Assembly: GCA_021820785.1 (NCBI GenBank)
Contig: JAKADE010000025.1
Span: 1 to 15,466, forward strand
From: Pseudomonadota bacterium
GTDB taxonomy: Bacteria; Pseudomonadota; Gammaproteobacteria; Steroidobacterales; Steroidobacteraceae
Length of the DNA: 15,466 bases
Direction: 5' to 3'
Part shown: in pieces, positions 7,666 through 13,533 of the stretch
Layout of the letters: each line of letters opens with the position of its first letter
How positions within the stretch are numbered: the stretch's first letter is position 1
Notes under the pieces: generated by a model
Told to the model about the DNA's origin: nothing
Databases searched by the model: none
What the model saw: the letters and a program-made list of their open reading frames with translations, nothing else
Made by a program: the position numbers and the translations under genes

Positions 7666-8151
7666 ATGATGCACCCGGACCGGACCGTCCCGAACACGCC
7701 GCCGCCCCACCCGGCCGCCGGCTTCACGCTGATCGAGCTGATGATCACGCTGCTCGTGATCGCGATCCTCTCGGCGATCGCCTACCCGATCTACGAGCAC
7801 CAGATCGTCGAGTCGCGCCGCACCGAGGCCCGCTCGGCGCTGCTCGAGCTCGCGGCCCGGGAAGAGCGCTACTACGCGACGCAGAATGCCTACACCACGA
7901 GTGCGTCGCAGCTCGGGTACACGGGCAGCTGGCCGATCGACATCGGCACCGACCAGATGTACGAGATGACGGTCCCGGTATTGCAGACCAATCCACCGGG
8001 CTTCCTGCTCACGGCGAAAGTGGTGCCGGGCAGCGTACAGCAGCAGCAGGACACGACCTGCGCGAGTCTCTCGGTCGACTCCAACGGCGCGGAAACCTCG
8101 ACCAACAGCGGCGGCACCGCGAATTCGCCCGAGCCCGGGACCTGCTGGTAG
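7666..8151 (+). CDS. pilE: Type IV pilin-like protein PilE
   Basis: Last gene of the pilus operon, 161 residues. The leader is cut after G19, followed by canonical FTLIELMITLLVIAILSAIA, Phe at +1 and Glu at +5 (E24), then YPIYEHQIVESRRTEARSAL and LELAAREERYYATQNAYTTS, typical of PilE minor pilins. Cys residues in DTTCASLS and at the end (GTCW) could form the C-terminal disulfide loop. The leader is odd: 19 residues, Pro-rich (NTPPPHPAAG), with a single Arg, whereas the other pilins here have basic leaders. AGGA at 7655-7658, overlapping the pilY1 stop, is seven bases from the first ATG; a second ATG follows at once (MM). No pilY2 lies between pilY1 and pilE. Most likely a minor, not the major, pilin. 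Confidence 0.9.
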   Translation: MMHPDRTVPNTPPPHPAAGFTLIELMITLLVIAILSAIAYPIYEHQIVESRRTEARSALLELAAREERYYATQNAYTTSASQLGYTGSWPIDIGTDQMYEMTVPVLQTNPPGFLLTAKVVPGSVQQQQDTTCASLSVDSNGAETSTNSGGTANSPEPGTCW

Positions 8152-8155
8152 TGCA

Positions 8156-8191
8156 CTGCAGTCCGGCGCCGGGGGTGGCGCCGGACTGCAG
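8156..8191. terminator. Perfect 15-bp hairpin between convergent genes
   Basis: CTGCAGTCCGGCGCC (8156-8170) pairs exactly with GGCGCCGGACTGCAG (8177-8191) around a GGGGGT loop. It starts four bases after the pilE stop and ends 11 bases before the stop of the minus-strand gene at 8203, where a bidirectional terminator would be placed. Neither flank has a U-tract, so it may stop polymerase poorly or act mainly as an mRNA 3'-end stabiliser. Confidence 0.7.
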
Positions 8192-8202
8192 CGCCGTGTG
8201 CC

Positions 8203-9306
8203 TCAGCGGCGCGGCGCAAACACCTCGATGCACCCCCTGGGGCAGGGACTGCCCGCTCCGCCGGCGATCGGCACGAACACCCGGCCGGTGCGCGCATCGG
8301 CGGCCACCGAGTGGGCGTGCGGGCCCGTCGGAAGGTTGCCGAGCCAGCGGTCGGTGCGCGAGTCCACCACGCCGAGCACGGGTCCGCCGGTGTTGGCCAC
8401 CGCCGCCAGGTAGTACCGATGCGCACGCCGGTCGGACCACACCTCATCGGAGCCACCCACCTGCGGCAGACGGGCCACGATCCGCCCGGCGGTCGTCATG
8501 ACGAACGAGCGCGCCGGAAAGCCGGCCGCGACGGCGTCATCGCTGCAGCCGAGCAGCAGGTGCTGGTGCGGACCGAGTGCGAGACCCGCCGGCATGCAGC
8601 GCGCCACCGGCATGAAGCGCAGCAGCTTGCGCGTACGTGGATTGATGACGGCGATGGCGCCGCGCGCCTTGTCGTGATCCAGCGAGGGAATCGACAGGTA
8701 GATCAGGCCCGTCGCCGGATCCCACACCGGCTGCTCCGCCCCGTCCGTGGCCTGGCGCAGCACCACTCGCCCCACGACCCGGCGCGTGCGGGTGGAGATG
8801 AAGGTCACGAACGGCGGATCATCGGCATTGTTCACGGCCACCACGAGGTGGTCGCGCGGGTCGTAGGTCATCTCGTCCGTGCGCTTGTGCCCGCCGGTCG
8901 GGATGCTCGCAATGACCTTGCGGGTGCGCAGATCGACCACCTTGACGGTGCTGTTACCATCGCCGGCCCAGAACTGATCGCGCCCGACGGCGACCACGCC
9001 ATTGGGACCGGCGGCATCGAAGCCCTGGGCGGGATTGAAGCCCGCGAATCCCGTGGCCCGGCCGAGGAATGCGCCCGTCGCGGCGTTGAAAAAGTCCAGA
9101 CCGTGATTGGAGCGGTCCGAGAGCGCATAGACGCCATCGGCATTGACTTCGCTGATGTCGAACACATCGAGCGGCGCCCCGGGCACGTGCAGCGTCGCGA
9201 CGCGCCTCAGCGGGGGCAAGGGAGCGGCGGCGCGCGCGGCCGGACACTGCAGCGCCACCACGGCCGCGAGCGCCACCAGCGGCCCAAGAGCTCGTTTCAT
9301 CGGCAT
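8203..9306 (-). CDS. Exported beta-propeller (YVTN/YncE-like) protein of unknown function
   Basis: 367 residues. The N-terminus is a signal peptide (MPMKRALGPLVALAAVVALQ, then CPAARA, with a likely cut near ARA), so it acts in the periplasm or outside. The rest consists of repeated blades of the type VKVVDLRTRKVIASIPTGG, VTFISTRTRRVVGRVVL, IAVINPRTRKLLRFMPVA, LGVVDSRTDRWLGNLPTG and VAADARTGRVFVPIAGGAG, each a strand followed by an (R/D)TRxxxxxxP turn: a six- or seven-bladed propeller like YncE and surface-layer YVTN repeats. The C-terminus has a CPRGC pair. The true substrate or partner is not evident. ATG at 9306 is used; a second ATG two codons later (9300) has GAGGT nine bases upstream and is an equal candidate. 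It converges on the pilus operon and has no obvious functional link to it. Confidence 0.8.
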   Translation of the reverse strand: MPMKRALGPLVALAAVVALQCPAARAAAPLPPLRRVATLHVPGAPLDVFDISEVNADGVYALSDRSNHGLDFFNAATGAFLGRATGFAGFNPAQGFDAAGPNGVVAVGRDQFWAGDGNSTVKVVDLRTRKVIASIPTGGHKRTDEMTYDPRDHLVVAVNNADDPPFVTFISTRTRRVVGRVVLRQATDGAEQPVWDPATGLIYLSIPSLDHDKARGAIAVINPRTRKLLRFMPVARCMPAGLALGPHQHLLLGCSDDAVAAGFPARSFVMTTAGRIVARLPQVGGSDEVWSDRRAHRYYLAAVANTGGPVLGVVDSRTDRWLGNLPTGPHAHSVAADARTGRVFVPIAGGAGSPCPRGCIEVFAPRR

Positions 9307-9461
9307 GAGACCTCACCCTCTGTGCGAATGGAGAAAGCGCCCGGACGATAGCCGCGCAGTGCTGACCAAGTCCTGACGCCCCGGGGGCGCGCCGCCTTGA
9401 CGGATGGGACGGACATCCCCACCGTACGCGGAACCGACCGCCCTGCAGGGGGTCGAATCGC

Positions 9462-9484
9462 CGGGACCGCATGTCCTGGTCCCG
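9462..9484 (+). repeat. Stem-loop in the 5' region of the 9504 gene
   Basis: CGGGACC (9462-9468) and GGTCCCG (9478-9484) form a perfect 7-bp stem with a 9-base loop, ending 9 bases before the GGAG ribosome binding site of the next gene. A 10-bp palindrome (CCCTGCAGGG, 9441-9450) lies just upstream. It could fold in the leader mRNA; no function is known. Confidence 0.3.
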
Positions 9485-9503
9485 ATCATTACCGGAGCGC
9501 ATC

Positions 9504-9905
9504 ATGGATTATCAGACCGCCGAAACCCAGGCCCAGCAGCTGCAGACCCAGGCCGACCAGGTCGGTCAGGGCATCAAGGCCCTGGCGGAGAAGCTGCAGA
9601 GCAAAATCACGGAACCCGCGATCGCGCGCGACCTGATGCTCGATCTGCGCGAGATGGCGCTTGCCGTGCAGAAGCAGAACCAGTCGGCGCTGATGCTCAT
9701 CCAGCAGATGGCCGAGTACATCCACGCCCTGGAGTCGCACCTGAACGCACAGCCGCAGCCGACCTACCCGACCCGGGGCTGGGCGTCCCAGCCCTACGCC
9801 GGCACCGGCGGCGGCTTCATGGGCAACGTGATGTCCGGTCTCGGGATGGGCGCCGGGTTCGGACTGGCGAGTGACCTGGTGGGCAGCCTGTTCAACGCCC
9901 TCTGA
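9504..9905 (+). CDS. Small coiled-coil protein with Gly-zipper C-terminus, function unknown
   Basis: 133 residues, not recognised as a named family. Residues 1-80 are predicted to be helical and Gln-rich with heptad-like spacing (AQQLQTQADQVGQGIKALAE, LMLDLREMALAVQKQNQSAL), suggesting a coiled coil. Residues 84-100 are a Pro/Tyr linker (PQPTYPTRGWASQPY). Residues 102-133, GGGFMGNVMSGLGMGAGFGL then ASDLVGSLF, are a hydrophobic Gly-zipper of the kind that inserts into or packs on membranes. There is no signal peptide. The ATG has GGAG six bases upstream (9494-9497); an in-frame ATG at 9471 has weaker support and would add a disordered leader. The C-terminal module matches the protein encoded at 11328-12179 at 14 of 24 aligned positions. 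It is followed by a hairpin and the antiporter gene. Confidence 0.75.
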   Translation: MDYQTAETQAQQLQTQADQVGQGIKALAEKLQSKITEPAIARDLMLDLREMALAVQKQNQSALMLIQQMAEYIHALESHLNAQPQPTYPTRGWASQPYAGTGGGFMGNVMSGLGMGAGFGLASDLVGSLFNAL

Positions 9906-9923
9906 GCCCCGGATCGATGCGCG

Positions 9924-9949
9924 GCCCGGACCGGTCCGCCGGTCCGGGC
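9924..9949 (+). terminator. Perfect 11-bp hairpin after the 9504 gene
   Basis: GCCCGGACCGG (9924-9934) pairs exactly with CCGGTCCGGGC (9939-9949) around a TCCG loop, 18 bases after the stop codon. No U-tract follows. It probably ends or stabilises the upstream transcript, and it occupies the place where a -35 box of the next promoter would lie. Confidence 0.55.
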
Positions 9950-9950
9950 A

Positions 9951-9959
9951 TGCCATAAT
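9951..9959 (+). promoter_or_regulatory. Extended -10 promoter for the antiporter
   Basis: TGCCATAAT is TG, one base, then CATAAT (five of six matches to TATAAT). No -35 hexamer is recognisable upstream, consistent with an extended -10 type. Transcription would start near 9966, about 20 bases before the GAGGAGG at 9985. Confidence 0.45.
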
Positions 9960-9984
9960 TCAGGCCTCCGTCCACCCCGCCGCC

Positions 9985-9991
9985 GAGGAGG
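9985..9991 (+). promoter_or_regulatory. Strong ribosome binding site upstream of the antiporter region
   Basis: GAGGAGG is four bases from a GTG at 9996, 21 bases from the in-frame antiporter GTG at 10013 and far from the ATG at 10067. The best ribosome binding site in the region thus serves a frame other than the antiporter's as the sequence stands. Confidence 0.6.
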
Positions 9992-9995
9992 CCGC

Positions 9996-10067
9996 GTGCC
10001 CACGTCCCCCCCGTGCGTCAGCGCACCGCTCCCGAGGTCCGGGCCCGCCGGCCGCGAGCGGCGCTGA
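9996..10067 (+). CDS. Possible 23-codon leader ORF coupled to the antiporter
   Basis: GTG at 9996, placed correctly after GAGGAGG, opens a 23-codon frame beginning MPTSPPCVSAPLPRSG and ending in TGA at 10065-10067. That stop shares its A with the ATG at 10067 (TGATG), the classic arrangement for translational re-initiation. The alternative reading is that the C7 run at 10006-10012 is one base short: with eight Cs this GTG would read straight into the antiporter frame as a longer N-terminus. No homology is claimed for the peptide. Confidence 0.3.
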   Translation: MPTSPPCVSAPLPRSGPAGRERR

Positions 10068-11308
10068 TGCCGATCTTCACGCTGGTCTCGGCGGTGATCG
10101 CGGTGGTCGCCCTGAGCGCCTACGCCAATCACAGGCTGGTGCACCTGCCCGATTCGATCGGCATCACCGTGGTGGCGCTGCTGCTGTCGCTGGGGACCGT
10201 GAGCGTCGGGCAGTTCGTGCCGCAGGTGGCGGCCTGGGGCGGACAGGTCGCCCGCGGGGTGAATTTCCCGGACCTGGTGTTTCACGGCCTGCTCGGGCTG
10301 CTGCTGTTCGCCGGCAGCCTGCACGTCGATGTGCTGGCCCTGCGCCGGGCACGCTGGGTGGTGCTGCTGCTGGCCACGGTGGGCGTACTGCTCTCCACGG
10401 TCATCGTCGGCGGCGCGTTCTACGGCCTCGCCCGCCTGCTCGCCCTGCCGCTGACGCTGCGCGAGAGCCTGCTGTTCGGCGCCCTGATCTCCCCGACCGA
10501 TCCGATCGCCGCGCTCGGGCTGCTCAGCAAGGCGCAGGTCCCGGCATCGCTGCTCACCAAGATCACCGGGGAGGCGCTCTTCAACGATGGCACCGGCGTC
10601 GTGCTGTTCGTCGTCCTGCTCGGGCTGGGCACAACCCACGCGCCGGACGTCGGGCACGTTGCGGCGCTCTTTGCGCGCCAGGTGCTCGGCGGTCTGGCCT
10701 TCGGGGCGCTGGCGGGATTCGGCGGCGTGGCGCTGCTGCGCACCGTGGACAGCCCCGCGGTGGAGATTCTCGTCACGCTGGCGCTCGCCACGGCCGGCTA
10801 CGATGCCGCGCTCGCCCTGGGCATCTCCGCGCCGATCGCCACCGTGGTCATGGGGCTGCTCGTCGGCGGCGAGGGTCGCGCCTTCGCCGTGGCCGCCGCG
10901 ACGCGCGAGCGGCTGTTCCAGTTCTGGCAGCTCACCGACGATCTGCTCAATCTGCTGCTGTTCGGTCTGGTCGGCCTGGAACTGACCGCGCTCGCCGGCA
11001 CGGTACGCGACTACCTGGTGCCGGCCGCGCTGGCCTTGCCGCTCGTCCTCGCGGCGCGCTTCGTGAGCGTTGGCCTGCCGACCGTGCTGCTGCGGCCGGT
11101 CCTGAAATTCGAGCCGCACTTCGTGAAGCTCATGACCTGGGCCGGCCTGCGCGGTGCGCTCTCGGTGGCCCTGGCGCTGTCCCTGCCGGCCGGACCGGCG
11201 CGCAACCTGATCGTGACCGCGACCTACCTGATTGCGATTTTCAGCATCCTGGTGCAGGCCACCACCGTCGAGCCGCTGGCCCGGCGCTGGAACCGCGAGG
11301 GCGCCTGA
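10067..11308 (+). CDS. CPA1-family Na+/H+ (cation/proton) antiporter
   Basis: Inner-membrane monovalent cation/proton exchanger of the CPA1 (NhaP/NHE-like) family, about 413 residues with roughly 12 hydrophobic segments from MPIFTLVSAVIAVVALSAY to the last helix ATYLIAIFSILVQATTVEPL. Two hallmarks of the transport core are visible: ISPTDPIAALGL at 141-152 (the unwound helix with T144-D145-P146) and GEALFNDGTGVVLFVVLL with the cation-binding N173-D174 pair of electroneutral CPA1 proteins. No C-terminal regulatory domain (RCK/TrkA) is present. The start at ATG 10067 is chosen because family members begin directly with the first helix and this ATG overlaps a leader stop; GTG 10013 in the same frame would add 18 Arg-rich residues but has no ribosome binding site. 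It ends 19 bases from the convergent gene. Ion preference (Na+ or K+) cannot be told. Confidence 0.88.
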   Translation: MPIFTLVSAVIAVVALSAYANHRLVHLPDSIGITVVALLLSLGTVSVGQFVPQVAAWGGQVARGVNFPDLVFHGLLGLLLFAGSLHVDVLALRRARWVVLLLATVGVLLSTVIVGGAFYGLARLLALPLTLRESLLFGALISPTDPIAALGLLSKAQVPASLLTKITGEALFNDGTGVVLFVVLLGLGTTHAPDVGHVAALFARQVLGGLAFGALAGFGGVALLRTVDSPAVEILVTLALATAGYDAALALGISAPIATVVMGLLVGGEGRAFAVAAATRERLFQFWQLTDDLLNLLLFGLVGLELTALAGTVRDYLVPAALALPLVLAARFVSVGLPTVLLRPVLKFEPHFVKLMTWAGLRGALSVALALSLPAGPARNLIVTATYLIAIFSILVQATTVEPLARRWNREGA

Positions 11309-11327
11309 GGCGCGCTCGCCGCAGCGT

Positions 11328-12179
11328 TCAGGTCCACCCGCCGTCGCCGCCGCCGCTGTCCCAGCCGCCCCCGTCGCCCCCGCCGCCGCTGCCGTCGTCC
11401 CAGGAGCCGGCGTCGTTCAGTCCGAAGTCGTTGCCGCCGAGATTCGCATTGGCCTGCGGATCGAATGCCGGTGCGGCGCCCGCATCCGGAATGATCCCGC
11501 CGCCGCCGGAATTCCCCTCGAGCATGTGGCCGACCAGCGCCTCACCGGCCGCGACGCCCGCGCCGATCGCCAGTCCCGAGGCGACGTTGCCCATCAGACC
11601 CGAGCCGCCCGGCGCGTAGCCGGGGCCATAGCCCGGACCGTACCCCGGGGGCATGCCCCCCGGGGGATACCCGCCCGGGGGCGAGCCCATGCCGCCCGGC
11701 ATCATGCCGCCCGGATACGGGCTGCCGTACGCGGTCGCGGCGGCCATGCGCCGGCGCACGATCATCCACGCCACGAGCACCCCGCCGATCAGCAGCAGCG
11801 CCCAGCCCAGATGCGCCGAATGGCCGCGGCGCGCGGCGCTGGCGCGGCCGCTGCTCACACCGAGTTCGCGCTGCAGCTGCGCCACCGCACGCGCATTGGC
11901 GAACGGCAGCCCCGGCGCGAGCGCCTCGGCCTGCGCGAGCTGGCTGCGGGCAATGCCGAAGTTCCCGGCCCGGGCCTGCACCTCGGCGGCCACGAAGTGC
12001 GCCTTGGCGCTCGAGGGATGATCCTTCAGCACCTGCGCGACCATCTGCTGCGCCTGGGCGATGTTACCGGCGCGGGCCGCCAGGTAGATCTGATGCGCAC
12101 TCGGGTCGGCGGCGAGCGCCACGCCCGAGATCAGCGCCAGGCACACCCCGAGCGGCAGTCGAAAACGCATGGACATCAT
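11328..12179 (-). CDS. Exported TPR-like membrane protein with Gly/Pro-rich and Gly-zipper C-terminus
   Basis: 283 residues, not a named family I recognise. Residues 1-23 form a signal peptide (cut after ALA). Residues about 27-100 are two TPR-like helical pairs (YLAARAGNIAQAQQMVAQVL, AHFVAAEVQARAGNFGIARS). A single membrane helix follows at 124-141 (LGWALLLIGGVLVAWMIV) with an RRR stop-transfer, so the TPR part is probably periplasmic. Residues 150-192 are Pro/Gly/Met/Tyr-rich with a GYGP repeat. Residues 193-220, SGLMGNVASGLAIGAGVAAG then EALVG, are a Gly-zipper shared with the 9504 gene product. The tail is Asp/Gly/Trp-rich (DDGSGGGGDGGGWDSGGG). ATG 12179 is used; ATGs at 12176 and 12170 are close alternatives, and the same frame stays open far upstream antisense to or within thi genes. 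Function unknown. Confidence 0.8.
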   Translation of the reverse strand: MMSMRFRLPLGVCLALISGVALAADPSAHQIYLAARAGNIAQAQQMVAQVLKDHPSSAKAHFVAAEVQARAGNFGIARSQLAQAEALAPGLPFANARAVAQLQRELGVSSGRASAARRGHSAHLGWALLLIGGVLVAWMIVRRRMAAATAYGSPYPGGMMPGGMGSPPGGYPPGGMPPGYGPGYGPGYAPGGSGLMGNVASGLAIGAGVAAGEALVGHMLEGNSGGGGIIPDAGAAPAFDPQANANLGGNDFGLNDAGSWDDGSGGGGDGGGWDSGGGDGGWT

Positions 12180-12195
12180 GTTGCATCTCAGTGGC

Positions 12196-12211
12196 GGACC
12201 CTTCAGGGTCC
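12196..12211 (-). repeat. Short stem-loop in the leader of the TPR-like gene
   Basis: GGACCC and GGGTCC form a perfect 6-bp stem with a TTCA loop on the plus strand (TGAA in the transcript), 16 bases before the start codon of the gene ending at 11328. It is close enough to the weak ribosome binding site to affect initiation; no regulator is known. Confidence 0.25.
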
Positions 12212-12256
12212 TGGAACGGGGCCTGCTGACGCGCGGCGGCGTGCGGCTCCGTGCAC

Positions 12257-12287
12257 ATGATATGGGGCTGCCCCGGGACGGACACAA
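12257..12287 (-). promoter_or_regulatory. Weak sigma-70-like promoter for the TPR-like gene
   Basis: On the minus strand TTGTGT (12287-12282) and TATCAT (12262-12257) resemble -35 and -10 boxes, with a 19-base spacer that is longer than ideal. It lies in the 140-base gap after the thi operon and would give a leader of about 70 bases. Confidence 0.3.
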
Positions 12288-12319
12288 GTCTCTCGGCCGC
12301 GCCCCCGCCCTCGCCCGCC

Positions 12320-12745
12320 TCAGCGCAGCAGGATCAGCTCCGGCACGGCATCCGCACCGCACCACACCAGGGCGTTCTGCTCGTGGCGCCGCCCGAGCGC
12401 GCAGCTCTCCTCGAGCGGCAGGCCGAAGACGAGCACACTGGGCTCCGCCGGCCATCCGTTGGACGGGTGACGCCCGGCGCCTTCGAGGCACATCCGCCCG
12501 GCAGCGGCGAGCGCCTGCAGCAGCGCCCGGTGGCGGGCCGCGTTGCCCGCTGCATCGAGCCGCCGGCTGAACGGATTGCACGCGCTGACGAAGGCGCTGC
12601 ACTCGACCCCGAAGCGCCGATGCAGCGCGCGCAGCGGCTCGCAGGCGACGCCGACCCGCAGCGTGCATGGCGGGTCGGCGAAGACTTCGTACCCCGTCTC
12701 GCGATACGCCTGCAGCAGTGCCGCATCGAGCCTGGAGTTCGTCAC
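12320..12745 (-). CDS. DUF3293 family protein
   Basis: 141 residues, matching the DUF3293 family, whose function is not established. Visible family features are an N-terminal AAxxxAYRETxY segment (residues 8-19), SAFVSACNPFSRRLDAAGN (50-68) containing the NPFS motif followed by a conserved Asn, and a C-terminal PSVLVFGLPLEESCALGR then RHEQNALVW (about 104-128). It is probably cytoplasmic, with no signal or membrane segment. The GTG start overlaps the thiD stop (GTGA, plus-strand TCAC at 12742-12745), so it is the last cistron of the thi operon and likely translationally coupled. The same frame is open far upstream inside thiD, but that part has no family similarity. Any role in thiamine metabolism is suggested only by position. 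Confidence 0.82.
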   Translation of the reverse strand: MTNSRLDAALLQAYRETGYEVFADPPCTLRVGVACEPLRALHRRFGVECSAFVSACNPFSRRLDAAGNAARHRALLQALAAAGRMCLEGAGRHPSNGWPAEPSVLVFGLPLEESCALGRRHEQNALVWCGADAVPELILLR

Positions 12746-13530
12746 GCGTGCGCGGGCCCGGACACGGCCTCGCCCTGCGCGGCCTCGAGCAGTGCCCGGA
12801 CATGCGCCCGCGCACGCCGGCAGGCGGCCTCGAGATCCGCGCCTGCCGCCAGGGCGGCCGCGAGCGCCGAGGCGAGCGCACACCACGTCCCTCGCCGCCC
12901 GGCGGCCAGTCGGGACCCGGACAGCCACACCGGGCCGGCCCCGGGGCGCAGGAGCAGATCCGCGGCCATCGCACCCGTGGCATGTCCACCCTTGATGAGC
13001 ACCGCACACGGTCCCTGCGCCAGCAGCCGCCGGCCCCACTCGATCGCCCGCGCCGCGTCGGGTTCGCCCTCGGCGTACGACTCTCCACACAGCGCGGCTG
13101 CTTCGGGAAGGTTCGGCGTCAGCACGGTGGTCCGCGGGAACAACCGCTCGCGCAGCCGCTCGAACCCCGGATCCTCCAGCAGCGCCGCGCCGGAGGAGGA
13201 GCGCAGCACCGGGTCCAGCACCACGGGGATCCCCGGCACGCCCTGCAATGCGTCGGCGACCGCCTCGAGCGTGGCGCGCCCGACCAGCATCCCGATCTTC
13301 ACCGCGCCGATGGGCCGCGTCGCGAATGCCGCATCGATCTGGGCGCGAACCTGTTCCGGCGGCACCGCAACGACCCCGAGCACGCGCGCATCGGTCTGCG
13401 CGGTCACGGCCGTCACGGCGCACAACGCATCGGCGCCCTGGTCCTGCAGGGTCCGCACATCACGCAGCAGACCCGCCCCGCCGCTGCTGTCCGAGCCGGC
13501 GATCACGAGCACGGCGGGACGTCGCTCCAT
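12742..13530 (-). CDS. thiD: Hydroxymethylpyrimidine/phosphomethylpyrimidine kinase ThiD
   Basis: Cytoplasmic kinase of the ribokinase fold that phosphorylates HMP and HMP-phosphate to HMP-pyrophosphate for thiamine synthesis, 262 residues. N-terminal VLVIAGSDSSGGAGLLRDVR (7-27), VTAVTAQ (about 39-45), IGAVKIGML, VVLDPVLRSSSGAALL, LTPNLPEAAAL and AVLIKGGH are all canonical. The nucleotide/anion-hole motif near the C-terminus is altered: the usual HGTGC is RRGTWC here, with W216 in place of the conserved Gly and the catalytic-side Cys kept (C217). The ATG follows the thiF stop by three bases; the stop overlaps the next gene. Clear family member and pathway context; whether the Trp impairs activity is uncertain. 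Confidence 0.9.
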   Translation of the reverse strand: MERRPAVLVIAGSDSSGGAGLLRDVRTLQDQGADALCAVTAVTAQTDARVLGVVAVPPEQVRAQIDAAFATRPIGAVKIGMLVGRATLEAVADALQGVPGIPVVLDPVLRSSSGAALLEDPGFERLRERLFPRTTVLTPNLPEAAALCGESYAEGEPDAARAIEWGRRLLAQGPCAVLIKGGHATGAMAADLLLRPGAGPVWLSGSRLAAGRRGTWCALASALAAALAAGADLEAACRRARAHVRALLEAAQGEAVSGPAHA

Positions 13531-13533
13531 GCT

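Noticed and set aside
5632..7800. Long open frame (over 700 codons) on the minus strand opposite pilY1 and the pilE start
   Set aside because: It is Arg/Val/Asp-rich low-complexity sequence with no recognisable domain, as expected from the antisense frame of a GC-rich gene; pilY1 on the plus strand has clear domains.
9794..11119. Long minus-strand frame opposite the antiporter
   Set aside because: Gln/Arg/Glu/His-rich shadow of Leu/Val codons in the antiporter; no domain.
9871..11619. Long alternative plus-strand frame across the antiporter
   Set aside because: Arg/Gly/Ala-rich shadow; the antiporter frame has transmembrane helices and the ISPTDP and ND motifs.
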